NCBI RefSeq assembly: GCF_016031625.1
Contig: NZ_JACCHP010000003.1
Location: 1-64,000 of the forward strand
Length of the DNA stretch: 64,000 nucleotides
Direction of reading: 5' to 3'
Source: Bradyrhizobium agreste
Lineage (GTDB): Bacteria > Pseudomonadota > Alphaproteobacteria > Rhizobiales > Xanthobacteraceae
Under the pieces are notes generated by a model. The model worked only from the letters and a program-made list of their open reading frames with translations. It searched no databases and had not been told where the DNA came from. Shown here in pieces: positions 35,728-45,168 of the stretch (within the stretch, counting starts at the first letter, position 1; the number at the start of each line of letters is the position of its first letter). Made by a program: the position numbers and the translations under genes.

Positions 35728-36048
35728 ATGACCACATTCGACAAGCGCGAGCAGGGCTTTGAAGCCAAATTCGCCCGCGACGAGGAATTCATGTTCAAGG
35801 CCACGGCCCGGTCCAACAAGCTGCTCGGGCTGTGGGCCGCAGGCCAGCTCGGGCTCAGCGGCGATGCCGCGGCAAGTTACGCAACCGCGCTGGTGACGGA
35901 CCATCTGGAGAGCCGGACGATGGACGACGTGGTCGGCAAGGTGGCGGGCGATCTCGCAGGCAAGGGGATCGCGCGCGAGCACGTCGCCGTCAGACTCCAG
36001 GAATGTCTCCACCAAGCGCTGGCGCAGCTCGAAGCGGACCAGCCATGA
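35728..36048 (+). CDS. F1-ATPase inhibitor zeta subunit (DUF1476)
   Basis: 106 residues from ATG 35728, with GGAG 8 nt upstream; an in-frame ATG at 35716 is less likely. Family markers: MTTFDKREQGFEAKFARDEE, then KATARSNKLLGLWAA, LGLSGDAAASYATALV and the helical C-terminus. In Paracoccus and other alphaproteobacteria this protein inserts its N-terminus into F1 and blocks ATP hydrolysis while allowing synthesis. Lys/Arg-rich start fits the inhibitory N-terminal segment. It stands away from the atp operon. Confidence 0.88.
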   Translation: MTTFDKREQGFEAKFARDEEFMFKATARSNKLLGLWAAGQLGLSGDAAASYATALVTDHLESRTMDDVVGKVAGDLAGKGIAREHVAVRLQECLHQALAQLEADQP

Positions 36049-36117
36049 CACCTGCCGCTGTGCCGTTTCGTGCTAGCGTGCCGGCTCTCGGGGGACACGG
36101 CGAGCGAGAGGTGGGAC

Positions 36118-36408
36118 ATGTCTGCGAGCGGCTTTGGCAAGTGGTCCGGCGCAATCGTATGCGCCGGCGCCATGCTGGTCGCTGCAGGTGGCGCCGAGCT
36201 CTCGGCGACGCCGCTGACGCCGTTTCGCTACGAGGCGCAGGCCCAGCGTCATTGCCCGCGCGACAAGGTGGTCTGGCTCGACTTCGGGAAGGGCGTCTAT
36301 TACCGCAAGGGGCAGAAGCGCTACGGCCAGGGCTTCGACGGCAGCTTCGTCTGCCAGAACGAGGCCCGCGGCAGCTTCTACCGCCGCTCGCTGTTGGGGC
36401 TGCGCTGA
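36118..36408 (+). CDS. Small secreted protein
   Basis: 96 residues from ATG 36118; GAGAGGTGG is close upstream. Signal segment GAIVCAGAMLVAAGGAELSA. The mature part has two Cys (HCPRDKVVWLDFGKGVYYRKGQKRYG and FVCQNEARG) which may form a disulfide, and aromatic residues; it resembles short rhizobial secreted proteins. Function unknown. Confidence 0.7.
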   Translation: MSASGFGKWSGAIVCAGAMLVAAGGAELSATPLTPFRYEAQAQRHCPRDKVVWLDFGKGVYYRKGQKRYGQGFDGSFVCQNEARGSFYRRSLLGLR

Positions 36409-36441
36409 GCGGCACGCGGCGGCGGCTGGCGGACGCGCCGG

Positions 36442-36570
36442 CTATTTCGCTGGTGGCAGCCTGACCGGCACATGCGGGGAGGTGCTGATGACCCGGGGAC
36501 TTCCATCTGGATAGGTGCGGTCCCCGCGGATCAGGGATTCCAGGACCAGGAAGAACTTCTCGGCAAGCAT
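36442..36570 (-). CDS. Small conserved protein (42 aa)
   Basis: Minus-strand ORF from ATG at 36568-36570 to TAG at 36442-36444, with GAGGG 8 nt before the start. Product MLAEKFFLVLESLIRGDRTY, then PDGSPRVISTSPHVPVRLPPAK. Ending in SPHVPV-LP is a pattern I recognise from short proteins of Bradyrhizobium and related genera, so this is likely real. Peripheral or small cytoplasmic; no known function. Confidence 0.55.
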   Translation of the reverse strand: MLAEKFFLVLESLIRGDRTYPDGSPRVISTSPHVPVRLPPAK

Positions 36571-36713
36571 TTGCGTCACCCTCGTTGGTGATGGCCTCTT
36601 GCAATTGGTCGAGGCGCCGAACGCAATAATTCAATCAACTGAATGGGAGCGGGGACGGCTGCGCTTGCTGCGCCGCAATGGAGAGAACCGTATTGGACAG
36701 GAGGACGTGCGGT

Positions 36714-36812
36714 TCAGGCAAACGCCAGCGCGACAAGACTTGAGCAGAGCAGCACCAAGCCGCCGGCGGTCAAGGCCAGGAAGCCATCGGATACGAGGTC
36801 ATGATTACGCAT
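36714..36812 (-). CDS. Small membrane protein (32 aa)
   Basis: Minus-strand ORF starting at ATG 36812 with AGGTG upstream. Sequence begins MRNHDLVSDGFLALTAGGLV and continues as one hydrophobic helix ending LVALAFA. A single membrane span with the N-terminus probably inside. Lies in a run of three small minus-strand ORFs. Supported by composition and context only. Confidence 0.45.
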   Translation of the reverse strand: MRNHDLVSDGFLALTAGGLVLLCSSLVALAFA

Positions 36813-36916
36813 GGGACACCTGCCACTCTCGTGTTCGATGCGCGACCGGATCGACCTAGGAACGTCCGAACGCGCCGCTTTGAAAGGGGTGATGCTTGCC
36901 GTCCGCGCGAGTGGCT

Positions 36917-37006
36917 TCACGCCCTCGTGCGGTAACCTTCGAAGGCATGGGCCAGGAAGATCCCCGCGCTTACCAGACCCATCAGTGCCGAAACCGTCTC
37001 GATCAT
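36917..37006 (-). CDS. Small membrane protein (29 aa)
   Basis: Minus-strand ORF starting at ATG 37006. Sequence MIETVSALMGLVSAGIFLAH followed by AFEGYRTRA: one membrane helix with a charged end. I recognise near-identical short peptides in Bradyrhizobium genomes. Ribosome site GGAAT at about 10 nt is weak. No function known. Confidence 0.5.
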   Translation of the reverse strand: MIETVSALMGLVSAGIFLAHAFEGYRTRA

Positions 37007-37363
37007 CGTTAAATTCCAATTCCCGCCCTCGCATCCGAGAGAACGCGTGCGGCCTTGCACAGTCAAAAGAATTTCGGTGAGCGTTGCGACAATGGGGGTG
37101 GAGTGAGGATTTGGCGCAACAGAATGTCCAGCACTGGCACAGTGCCGACGCCATCGCCCCGTAGAACAACGGAAAAATGCGAACGTCCCGTTTACCATCC
37201 CGGCGTGATCGCCGTGGGCTCCCCATTTCCGCCGCGTTCGGGTTGCGTTATCGTTACTGTGTCCGATGCGGTGGTGGGCCGCCTCGGATGAGATGACCGG
37301 ACAGCGCTCCCCCGTCACCAAAGCGGGTTGGGTACGCCTCCGGCAAAGTGGTATTTAGGGCGC
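37007..37363. other. Intergenic region
   Basis: 357 nt between the small leftward ORF and the RlpA-like gene. It should carry divergent promoters; no clear motif or further gene seen. Confidence 0.35.
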
Positions 37364-38281
37364 ATGGGGATCCGTCGGTCAGATTCGGTTTTGCGGGCCG
37401 CGCGCGGTGTTGCGGCGCTCGCGACCTGCCTTGCGCTTGCCAATTGTGCCTCCTCGAACAAGTTCGCCAGCCGCGTCGATCCGAAATACGGCGTGTCCTC
37501 GAGCCCGCGTGTAGTGGCCTGGGGCGACCCGGTCCCGAAAGGCGGCGGTACCTACCGCGTCGGCAAGCCCTATGTCGTGGCGGGCAGGACCTACGTGCCG
37601 GAGGAGGACGTCAATTATCGCGCCGAGGGCATGGCGTCCTGGTACGGCGATGATTTCCACGGCCGCCTGACGGCCAACGGCGAGGTGTTCGACATGACCT
37701 CGCTGACCGCGGCGCACCCGACCCTGCCGATGCCGTCCTACGCCCGGGTCACCAACATCTCGAACGGCAAGTCGCTGATCGTCCGCGTCAATGACCGCGG
37801 GCCCTATCATGGCAACCGCCTCATCGACGTCTCGAACAAGGCCGCCGAACTCCTTGAATTCAAAGGAAATGGCGTCGCCAAGGTCCGGGTCGAATATGTC
37901 GGCCGGGCGCCGCTCGAAGGCTCCGACGACCGTCAGCTTCTGGCGACCCTGCGGACCGGCGTTCCGGCGCCGTCGCCCTCGATGGTCCGGGTCGCCTCGG
38001 CCAAGCCGTTTGTACCGGAACTGCCGTCCTCGACCCGCGGCGCCATTCGCGGCGAGGTCCCGATGCCGGAGGGGCGGCCATACAATCTCGGCAGCACTTC
38101 GGCCGATATGGCTTCGCTCAACGCGACCTCGGAAATGTCGGCCTCGAGCCGGAGCCGGGGGCGGGCGCTCCAGAACGCCCGCGCGGTGTCCTATGACGAG
38201 GACGGCCGCTATGCCGCCGAGAGCGCGACCGACGGCGCCGCCGAGGCCCGCAGCATCCTGAGCGGCCGCGGTCTCTACTAG
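37364..38281 (+). CDS. rlpA: Septal ring lytic transglycosylase RlpA family lipoprotein
   Basis: 305 residues from ATG 37364. Signal peptide with lipobox LANC, so it is probably lipid-anchored. The double-psi beta-barrel (DPBB) domain contains GMASWYGDDFHGRLTANGEVFDMTSLTAAHPTLPMPSYARV without the flanks, then VRVNDRGPY, in which the Asp is catalytic in RlpA; it cleaves denuded peptidoglycan strands at division. The SPOR domain that binds denuded glycan in other RlpAs is missing; the C-terminus is low complexity. Upstream frame from 37328 is less likely. Confidence 0.88.
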   Translation: MGIRRSDSVLRAARGVAALATCLALANCASSNKFASRVDPKYGVSSSPRVVAWGDPVPKGGGTYRVGKPYVVAGRTYVPEEDVNYRAEGMASWYGDDFHGRLTANGEVFDMTSLTAAHPTLPMPSYARVTNISNGKSLIVRVNDRGPYHGNRLIDVSNKAAELLEFKGNGVAKVRVEYVGRAPLEGSDDRQLLATLRTGVPAPSPSMVRVASAKPFVPELPSSTRGAIRGEVPMPEGRPYNLGSTSADMASLNATSEMSASSRSRGRALQNARAVSYDEDGRYAAESATDGAAEARSILSGRGLY

Positions 38282-39231
38282 GGTGCGCTCTCCTTCAGGA
38301 AAGTCAGCAGGGCCGCGTTCACCTCGTCGGGCCGTTCCTGCTGCACCCAATGGCCGGCGCCCTCGAGGATCAGCTTGCGCTTCAGATTGGGCAGCACGCG
38401 CTCAAGCTCGTTGACGCGCTTGGCGCCGATCAGGCCGGTAATGACGGCATCCTTGGAGCCGGCGATGAACAACGAGGGTTGATGGATCTGCGCGTCCTGC
38501 CAGGGTGCGGTCAGCTCCCAATTGCGATCGATGTTGCGGTACCAGTTCAGCCCGCCGCGAAAGCCGGACTTGCGGAAGGCCTCGGTGAAATAAGCGAGGT
38601 CTGCCTCGCTGAGCCAGCCGGGCAGCGGCTCGTCGGCGCCCGCATGGCCGAGAAAGCCCTTGCCCTCCTGCACGAACATGGCCGCGGTGGGATCGGCGAG
38701 GCCGCGCCCGCCAAGGACGATGCGCATGGTGCGTGCGACGTCACGCTCGAGCTCCGCCTCGGCGACGCCGGGCGTCTGGAAATACTGCCAGTAGAAATTG
38801 GTGACGCCGCCCTGGCGCAGCAGGTCGAGCGGCTTGCCGCGGCCGCGGAACGGCGGCGGCACGCTGAGGCCCGCGACTGCCGTGAAGATGTCGGGGCGGA
38901 ACAGCGCCGCGTGCCAGGCGACCGGCGCACCCCAATCGTGGCCGACCACCATCGCCTTAGTCTCACCAAGCGCCTGGACGAGGCCGACCACGTCGCCGAC
39001 AGTGTCGAAGATCGAATAGGCGGCAACGTCGGGCGGCGCCGCGCTCTGGCCGTAGCCGCGCATATCAGGGGCAACGACGTGAAACCCGGCTGCGGCAAGC
39101 GCGGGGATCTGGTGGCGCCAGGAGTAGGACAGTTCCGGCCAGCCATGGCACAGCACCACCAGCGGTCCCTGGCCGGCTTCGCGGACGAACAGCTCGACCC
39201 CGTTGGTCTTGATCATGCGGGTTGAGGACAT
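38278..39231 (-). CDS. Alpha/beta hydrolase, epoxide hydrolase-like
   Basis: 317 residues. HGWPE at 29-33 forms the oxyanion hole, the nucleophile Asp99 lies in GHDWGA (Asp instead of Ser, as in epoxide hydrolases and haloalkane dehalogenases), and the base His is in GHWVQQERP near 292. Tyrosines in the cap that would protonate the epoxide are present as candidates (FYWQYFQTPG, GLNWYRN). It likely opens epoxides to diols. Its stop overlaps by three bases the stop of the convergent rlpA gene. Confidence 0.88.
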   Translation of the reverse strand: MSSTRMIKTNGVELFVREAGQGPLVVLCHGWPELSYSWRHQIPALAAAGFHVVAPDMRGYGQSAAPPDVAAYSIFDTVGDVVGLVQALGETKAMVVGHDWGAPVAWHAALFRPDIFTAVAGLSVPPPFRGRGKPLDLLRQGGVTNFYWQYFQTPGVAEAELERDVARTMRIVLGGRGLADPTAAMFVQEGKGFLGHAGADEPLPGWLSEADLAYFTEAFRKSGFRGGLNWYRNIDRNWELTAPWQDAQIHQPSLFIAGSKDAVITGLIGAKRVNELERVLPNLKRKLILEGAGHWVQQERPDEVNAALLTFLKESAP

Positions 39232-39385
39232 TCGCTTTTCCGCCTTGTTTCAGGGGTTTGGTCGAAAAACATGAGGCACCACGATAGGGGCGCAGCGAGA
39301 ATCGTGCAATCTCAGCGACAAGCGTCCAACCGCGTGTTGTTCGCATCTGTTCCAGCTGTTAGAACGCCTCTCTCAGGGCTTCGCC

Positions 39386-40648
39386 ATGGCACTTCGTATC
39401 CCTTCGCTTCGTGGCAACCGGCTCACCGCCGGAACGCTGGCGCGCGGTCTGATCGCGATGATCTTGGCGGCGGGCATCGGCTGGGGCGGGGCGCTCTATG
39501 CGGCCAACCAGAGCATCCAGGGCGCCAAGAAGGCGGAAGATACCGGTTTCGACGGCGATGCCCCGACCGCGATCCTGATCGAAGCCTCCTCGGGCAGCGT
39601 GCTGTTCGAGAAGAACGCCGACGAGCTGCGCGCGCCTTCGAGCATGATGAAGCTGATGACCGCGGAGGTCGTCTTCAACGCGGTCAAGAAGGGCGACATC
39701 AAGCTGACCGACGAGTACCGGATCAGCGAGAATGCCTGGCGCAGAGGCGGGGCCCCCTCGGGCGGCTCGACCATGTTCGCGGCCATCAACAGCAAGGTCT
39801 CGGTCGACGATCTCCTGCGCGGCGCGATCATCCAGAGCGGCAACGACGCCTGCATCGCGCTGGCCGAAGCCATGGCGGGCAATGAGCGGATCTTTGCCGC
39901 CGACTTCATGACCAAGCGCGCCCGCGAGCTTGGCATGACCAAGTCGACCTTCGCCAATTCCAACGGTCTGCCCGATCCCGGCAACAAGATGACGGTGCGC
40001 GAGCTCGGCATGCTCGCCCGGCACATCATCCTGGACTTCCCCGAATTCTACAAACTGTTCGGCGAGAGGGAGTTCACCTGGAACAAGATCCGACAGCAGA
40101 ATCGCAATCCGCTGCTCAATTCGATGGAAGGCGCTGACGGTCTGAAGACCGGCTACACCAAGGAAGGCGGCTACGGCATGGTCGGCTCCGCCGTGCAGAA
40201 CGGCACGCGTCTGATCGTCGTCGTCAACGGACTTGAAGATCCCGAAGACCGCGCCACGGAAGCCAAGAAGATGCTGGAATGGGGTTTTCGCAATTTCGAG
40301 ACCCGCACCCTGATCGCAGCCGAGCAGCCCGTCGGCTACGCCAAGGTGTTCGGCGGCGAGCGCCGCTCGGTCAAGCTCGTCGCCAAGACGCCGGTGAAGG
40401 TGATGGTGCACAAGAACGGCAGCGACAAGCTGATTGCGCGCGTCGTCTATAGCGGCCCGGTGCGTGCGCCGGTCGAGGCCGGCCAGCGGGTCGGCGTGGT
40501 CAGGGTCTGGCGCAGCGGCAACATCGCGGTCGAGACGCCGGTCTATGCCGCCGAGGCCATCGGCACCGGCTCGACCATGCGCCGCGCCATCGATGGCGCC
40601 AGCGAGCTCGTGATCGGCATGTTCCGTGCAGGTGCTGAGAAGCTCTGA
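39386..40648 (+). CDS. D-alanyl-D-alanine carboxypeptidase (PBP5/6 type)
   Basis: 420 residues with an N-terminal hydrophobic signal or anchor (GLIAMILAAGIGWGGALY). Serine peptidase S11 motifs: Ser86-x-x-Lys89 (PSSMMKLMT), SGN (QSGNDACIALAEAMAG) and KTG (DGLKTGYTKEGGYGM). The C-terminal domain is of the PBP5-C type. It trims the terminal D-Ala of peptidoglycan stem peptides. First gene of the run with tmk, holB and metG; tmk starts 2 nt after it, an arrangement common in Rhizobiales. Confidence 0.93.
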   Translation: MALRIPSLRGNRLTAGTLARGLIAMILAAGIGWGGALYAANQSIQGAKKAEDTGFDGDAPTAILIEASSGSVLFEKNADELRAPSSMMKLMTAEVVFNAVKKGDIKLTDEYRISENAWRRGGAPSGGSTMFAAINSKVSVDDLLRGAIIQSGNDACIALAEAMAGNERIFAADFMTKRARELGMTKSTFANSNGLPDPGNKMTVRELGMLARHIILDFPEFYKLFGEREFTWNKIRQQNRNPLLNSMEGADGLKTGYTKEGGYGMVGSAVQNGTRLIVVVNGLEDPEDRATEAKKMLEWGFRNFETRTLIAAEQPVGYAKVFGGERRSVKLVAKTPVKVMVHKNGSDKLIARVVYSGPVRAPVEAGQRVGVVRVWRSGNIAVETPVYAAEAIGTGSTMRRAIDGASELVIGMFRAGAEKL

Positions 40649-40650
40649 GC

Positions 40651-41337
40651 ATGAGTGAGAGCGCGGCACAGCGACCGTCCGGACGGGGACGCTTCGTCAC
40701 CTTTGAAGGCGGCGAGGGCACGGGGAAGTCGACCCAGATCAAGAAGCTCGCCGACCGCCTCACGGCGGCCAAGCTGCGCATCCGGGTCACGCGTGAGCCA
40801 GGCGGCTCGCCGGGCGCCGAGATCATGCGCCATCTGGTGCTGTCGGGCATGGGCAAGCTGCTCGGCCCCGAAGCCGAGACGCTGCTGTTTGCCGCCGCGC
40901 GCGATGACCATGTCCGCACCGTGATTCTGCCCGCGTTGAGCCAGGGCGTCTGGGTGCTGTGCGACCGCTTCGCCGACTCGACGCGGGCCTATCAAGGCAG
41001 CCTTGGCCTCGTCCCCGATGGCCTGATCAACGCCATGCAGCGGGTCACGATCGGCGATCTCAAGCCGGACCTCACCATCATCCTCGACTTGCCGGTGGAG
41101 ATTGGCCTGCAACGCGCCGCCGCGCGCCGCGGCAGCGGCGCGCCTGACCGGTTCGAGGCCGAGAAGCTCAGCTTCCACCAGGGCCTGCGCGAGGCCTATC
41201 GCAGGATCGCGGCGGAGGATCCGGCGCGCTGCGTGCTGATCGACGCCAATTCCGATCCGGACACGGTTGCTGCGCGCGTCTGGACCGCGGTGCGCGAGCG
41301 CCTGCTGCCCACGCCTGCCTCGGTCGTGTCGGCATGA
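40651..41337 (+). CDS. tmk: Thymidylate kinase
   Basis: 228 residues. P-loop GGEGTGKST at 20-28, DR motif LCDRFADSTRAYQG, lid region RRGSGAPDRFEAE, and REPGGSPGAE for dTMP binding. Phosphorylates dTMP to dTDP for DNA synthesis. Overlaps holB by the shared ATGA, so both are translationally coupled. Confidence 0.95.
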   Translation: MSESAAQRPSGRGRFVTFEGGEGTGKSTQIKKLADRLTAAKLRIRVTREPGGSPGAEIMRHLVLSGMGKLLGPEAETLLFAAARDDHVRTVILPALSQGVWVLCDRFADSTRAYQGSLGLVPDGLINAMQRVTIGDLKPDLTIILDLPVEIGLQRAAARRGSGAPDRFEAEKLSFHQGLREAYRRIAAEDPARCVLIDANSDPDTVAARVWTAVRERLLPTPASVVSA

Positions 41338-42380
41338 GTCCGCGTCAGGCCGAGCGGGAAACCGCCATACCGCATCCGCGCGAGACGTCGCAGCTGTTCG
41401 GCCATCGCGAGGCGGAGGCCGCGCTGCTTGACGCCTATCGCAGCGGACGCATCCCGCACGCCTGGCTGATCGGCGGGCCGCAAGGGATCGGAAAGGCGAC
41501 GCTGGCCTATCGGATGGCGCGGTTCGTGCTCGCCCATGCGCAGCCGTTGGCGCCGGCCGTGCAGCGCGCCGAAAGCCTGGCGATCGATCCCGATGATGCC
41601 GTGGCGCGGCAGGTGGCGGCCGGCTCGCATGGGGGGCTGCTGACGCTCGAGCGCAGCGCCAACGAGCGTGGCGTGATGCGCACCGTGATCACCGTGGACG
41701 AGACGCGCGAGACGATCGGTTTCTTCGGCTCGACCGCCGCGGCCGAGGGCTGGCGCGTCTGCGTCGTCGATACCGTCGACGAGCTCAATCCGAACGCGGC
41801 CAACGCGCTTTTGAAGATTCTTGAGGAGCCGCCGCAGCAATCGCTGTTCCTTCTGGTCAGCCACGCGCCCGCGCGGGTGCTCGCCACGATCCAGTCGCGC
41901 TGCCGCAAGCTGCGCCTGCGGCCGCTCGCCACGAACGATGTGATCGGCGCTGCAGCGTCAGCGGCTGAGCTCGATCCGAACGATGCCGCGCTGCGCGAGG
42001 CGGCCGAGGCATCCGAGGGCAGCGTCGCACGGGCGCTGACGTTGCTCGGTGGCGACGCGCTGAAACTTCAGCAGCGCACGGCGGCGCTGCTCGCGCGCCT
42101 GCCACAGATCGATCCGCGCGAATTGCACACGCTCGGCGATTCGCTTGGCACCAGCGACCGCGTGGCGCTTGCGGCCTTCATCGACGGCATCGATCGCTGG
42201 ATCGCCGAGCGCCTGCATGCGGATGAGGCCAATGCCAACGAGAATCTGCCGCGCCTTGCGCGGCTAGCTGAGGTATGGGAAAAGATCGTCCGCGCCGCGC
42301 GCGACACCGAAACCTACAATCTGGAGCGAAAGCCCTTGGTTTTCTCGGTGTTCGGCTGGCTGGCGGACGCAACGCGCTAG
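41334..42380 (+). CDS. holB: DNA polymerase III delta' subunit
   Basis: 348 residues. AAA+ clamp-loader fold: [22 protein letters not shown] carries the GxxGxGK loop; [37 protein letters not shown] with the SRC motif (here QSRC). It lacks a full zinc cluster. Works with delta and tau/gamma to load the sliding clamp. Overlaps tmk by ATGA and lies 47 nt ahead of metG. Confidence 0.94.
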   Translation: MSPRQAERETAIPHPRETSQLFGHREAEAALLDAYRSGRIPHAWLIGGPQGIGKATLAYRMARFVLAHAQPLAPAVQRAESLAIDPDDAVARQVAAGSHGGLLTLERSANERGVMRTVITVDETRETIGFFGSTAAAEGWRVCVVDTVDELNPNAANALLKILEEPPQQSLFLLVSHAPARVLATIQSRCRKLRLRPLATNDVIGAAASAAELDPNDAALREAAEASEGSVARALTLLGGDALKLQQRTAALLARLPQIDPRELHTLGDSLGTSDRVALAAFIDGIDRWIAERLHADEANANENLPRLARLAEVWEKIVRAARDTETYNLERKPLVFSVFGWLADATR

Positions 42381-42427
42381 GCGCCGAGCCGTTTCCAAAA
42401 TTCGAGAAGCCGGTAAAGGAATTCGTG

Positions 42428-44365
42428 GTGGCAACGCGAGCTAAGAAATCCGTCAAACGCAAGAGCGGCAAGAAGGCTGCGAAGAAGGCCAAGACGCGCG
42501 CGGCCAAAGCTGCCAAGACCAACGAGAAAGCCGGCGCCAAGAAGAGCGTGAAGAAGAGCGCCGCAAAGAAGGCTGGCAAGAAGGCCGCGAAGAAGCAGGT
42601 TCTCGCCAAGAAAGCGGTGAAGAAGGCTGCCAGGAAGCCGGCCAAGAAACCGGCAAAGGCCCCGGCGAAGAAGGTCGCGAAAACGGCGGCTGCGCCTGCC
42701 GCGACCGCTGCACCGGCTCCCGTCGTCACGCCTGTGACGCCAAAGGCGGCGAAACCAAGGGCTCCGCGTGCGCCGAAGCCCGTCGCTTCTCCGCAAGCTG
42801 CCGCGCCCACGGTCGCCGCAGCGCGCGACAACGTCTTCTACATCACGACCGCGATCGCCTATCCGAACGGCAGCCCGCATATCGGTCACGCCTATGAGGC
42901 GATCGCGACCGACGCGCTGGCGCGCTTTGCGCGGCTCGACGGCAAGGATGTGTTCTTTTTGACCGGCACCGACGAGCACGGTCAGAAGATGATTCAGACG
43001 GCGGCGAGCGAAGGCATGTCCACCGCCGCGCTCGCGACGCGCAATGCCGGCCGCTTCAGAGAGATGGACGAGCGCCTGAACGTGTCGTTCGATCGCTTCA
43101 TCCGCACCACCGAGGAGCAGCATCACCGCTCCAGCCAGGAAATCTGGCGCCGCATGGAAGCGAATGGCGACATCTACGCCGACACCTATTCGGGCTGGTA
43201 CTCGGTCCGCGACGAGGCCTATTACGCCGAGGACGAGACGCGCGTGAACGATGACGGCGTGCGCTTGGGTCCACAGGGCACGCCGGTCGAATGGGTGGAG
43301 GAGAAGAGCTATTTCTTCCGCCTTTCGGCCTACGAGGACAAGCTGCTCAAGCTCTATGCGGATCAGCCTGAGTTCATCGGCCCGGACTCGCGCAAAAACG
43401 AGGTCGTCAGCTTCGTCAAGGGCGGCCTGCGCGATCTCTCGATCTCGCGCACCACGTTCGATTGGGGCGTGAAGGTGCCCGGCGACGAAGAGCATGTGAT
43501 GTATGTCTGGGTCGACGCGCTGACCAACTACATCACCGGCGTCGGTTTCCCCGATGAGAGCGACAAGAATTGGCGCTATTGGCCGGCCGACGTGCACATC
43601 ATCGGCAAGGACATCATCCGCTTCCATGCGGTGTATTGGCCGGCCTTCCTTTTGTCGGCGGGCATCCCGCTGCCGAAGCGGGTCTATGCCCACGGCTTCC
43701 TGTTCAACAGGGGCGAGAAGATGTCGAAGTCGGTCGGCAATGTCGTCGATCCCTTCAACCTTGCCGACCAATACGGCGTCGACCAGATGCGCTACTTCTT
43801 CCTGCGCGAGGTGCCGTTCGGCCAGGACGGCAATTACAACCATGAGGCTATCGTGGCGCGCATCAATGCCGATCTCGCCAACGATCTCGGCAATCTTGCG
43901 CAGCGCTCGCTGTCGATGATCGCAAAGCAGTTCGGCGGCGTGCTGCCCGAGCCCGGCGAGTTCAGCGACAACGACAAGGCGATCCTGGCGATGGCCGACG
44001 GCATGATCGCGGCCTCGCGCGAGGCCATGGCGACGCAGCAGATCCATCAATGGCTCAATGCCGTCTGGGCCGTGGTCGCGGAAGCCAACCGCTATTTTGC
44101 GGGTGAAGCGCCGTGGGTGCTCGCCAAGACGGATCCGGCCAGGCAGAAGACGGTGCTCTACGTCACCGCCGAAGTCGTGCGCCAGATCGCGATCCTGGCT
44201 CAGCCTGCGATGCCGACCGCCTCCGGCAAGCTGCTCGACAGCCTCGGCATCCCCGAAGCCGAGCGTAAATTTGACATGCTCGGCGGCGCAAAGCGCATCG
44301 CGCCCGGTTCGACGCTGCCGGCGCCGACGCCGGCGTTCCCACGCTATGTCGAGCCGGCAGCCTGA
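42428..44365 (+). CDS. metG: Methionyl-tRNA synthetase with Lys/Ala/Pro-rich N-terminal tail
   Basis: 645 residues from GTG 42428, with AAGGA 7 nt upstream; other starts further upstream extend into holB. Residues 1-132 are low complexity: about 33 of the first 85 are Lys in [16 protein letters not shown] repeats, then an Ala/Pro linker. The class I catalytic domain follows with HIGH at 151-154 and KMSKS at 431-435; it matches the shorter alphaproteobacterial MetRS (about 510-550 residues) without the C-terminal dimerisation domain. It charges initiator and elongator tRNA with methionine. The tail resembles histone H1 C-terminal domains and may bind tRNA or ribosomes; inferred. Confidence 0.93.
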   Translation: MATRAKKSVKRKSGKKAAKKAKTRAAKAAKTNEKAGAKKSVKKSAAKKAGKKAAKKQVLAKKAVKKAARKPAKKPAKAPAKKVAKTAAAPAATAAPAPVVTPVTPKAAKPRAPRAPKPVASPQAAAPTVAAARDNVFYITTAIAYPNGSPHIGHAYEAIATDALARFARLDGKDVFFLTGTDEHGQKMIQTAASEGMSTAALATRNAGRFREMDERLNVSFDRFIRTTEEQHHRSSQEIWRRMEANGDIYADTYSGWYSVRDEAYYAEDETRVNDDGVRLGPQGTPVEWVEEKSYFFRLSAYEDKLLKLYADQPEFIGPDSRKNEVVSFVKGGLRDLSISRTTFDWGVKVPGDEEHVMYVWVDALTNYITGVGFPDESDKNWRYWPADVHIIGKDIIRFHAVYWPAFLLSAGIPLPKRVYAHGFLFNRGEKMSKSVGNVVDPFNLADQYGVDQMRYFFLREVPFGQDGNYNHEAIVARINADLANDLGNLAQRSLSMIAKQFGGVLPEPGEFSDNDKAILAMADGMIAASREAMATQQIHQWLNAVWAVVAEANRYFAGEAPWVLAKTDPARQKTVLYVTAEVVRQIAILAQPAMPTASGKLLDSLGIPEAERKFDMLGGAKRIAPGSTLPAPTPAFPRYVEPAA

Positions 44366-44378
44366 AGGCGTTCGCACG

Positions 44379-45155
44379 ATGCTGGTCGACAGTCATTGCC
44401 ATCTGGATTTTCCGGACTTTGCGGACAATCTCGACGGGATCGTGTCGCGAGCGCGAGCGGCCGGGGTCGCGCGCATGGTCACGATCTCGACGCGGGTGCG
44501 GCGGCTGCCGGACCTGCTCGCGATCGCCGAGCGCTATGACGACGTCTATTGCTCGGTCGGCACCCATCCGCACCATGCGGACGAGGAGGACGGCATCGCG
44601 CCGGATGAGCTGATTGCGCTGACCCAGCATCCCAAGGTCGTCGCGCTCGGCGAGGCCGGGCTCGACTATTTCTACGACAACGGCTCGCCGGAAGCGCAGG
44701 CGAGGGGCTTTCGCGCCCACATCGCCGCCGCCCGCGCCACCGGCTTGCCGCTGGTGATCCATACCCGCGACGCCGACGAGGACTGCGCGCGCATTCTCGA
44801 AGAGGAGGCGGCAAGGGGATCGTTTCGCGCCGTCCTGCATTGTTACACGGGCGGGCGCGAGCTGGCACTGAAGGCGGTGTCGCTCGGGTTTTATATCGGC
44901 TTCACGGGAATCCTGACCTTCAAGAAATCCGAGGCCTTGCGCGCGCTCGCAGCCGAACTGCCGCCCGACCGTATTCTGGTTGAAACAGACTCGCCCTATC
45001 TTGCGCCCGGCAAGTTTCGGGGCAAGCGCAACGAGCCGGCCTACGTGGTCGAGGTCGCAAAAGTGCTCGCCGAGACGCGCGGCGTGTCCCTTGACGAGAT
45101 CTCGCGCCAGACCAGCGAAAACTTCTTCCGCCTGTTCTCGAAGGTGAAAGCTTGA
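44379..45155 (+). CDS. TatD family metal-dependent hydrolase (DNase)
   Basis: 258 residues from ATG 44379, 13 nt after metG; a longer frame from 44058 overlaps metG. Metal ligands: His6, His8 (DSHCHLDF), Glu (GEAGLDYFYD), His (VIHTRDAD), His (LHCYTGG) and Asp (ETDSPYLAP). TatD/YcfH-type proteins act on nucleic acid 3' ends in vitro. The same order holB-metG-tatD-MBL is common in alphaproteobacteria. Confidence 0.93.
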   Translation: MLVDSHCHLDFPDFADNLDGIVSRARAAGVARMVTISTRVRRLPDLLAIAERYDDVYCSVGTHPHHADEEDGIAPDELIALTQHPKVVALGEAGLDYFYDNGSPEAQARGFRAHIAAARATGLPLVIHTRDADEDCARILEEEAARGSFRAVLHCYTGGRELALKAVSLGFYIGFTGILTFKKSEALRALAAELPPDRILVETDSPYLAPGKFRGKRNEPAYVVEVAKVLAETRGVSLDEISRQTSENFFRLFSKVKA

Positions 45156-45168
45156 GACTGGAAGCCAC

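Noticed and set aside
42430..42700. Repeated AAGAAGGC-type DNA that looks like a repeat array
   Set aside because: It is the coding sequence of the Lys/Ala-rich MetRS tail; the repetition is at codon level.
42377..44377. 666-codon minus-strand frame
   Set aside because: Antisense to metG; no family content.
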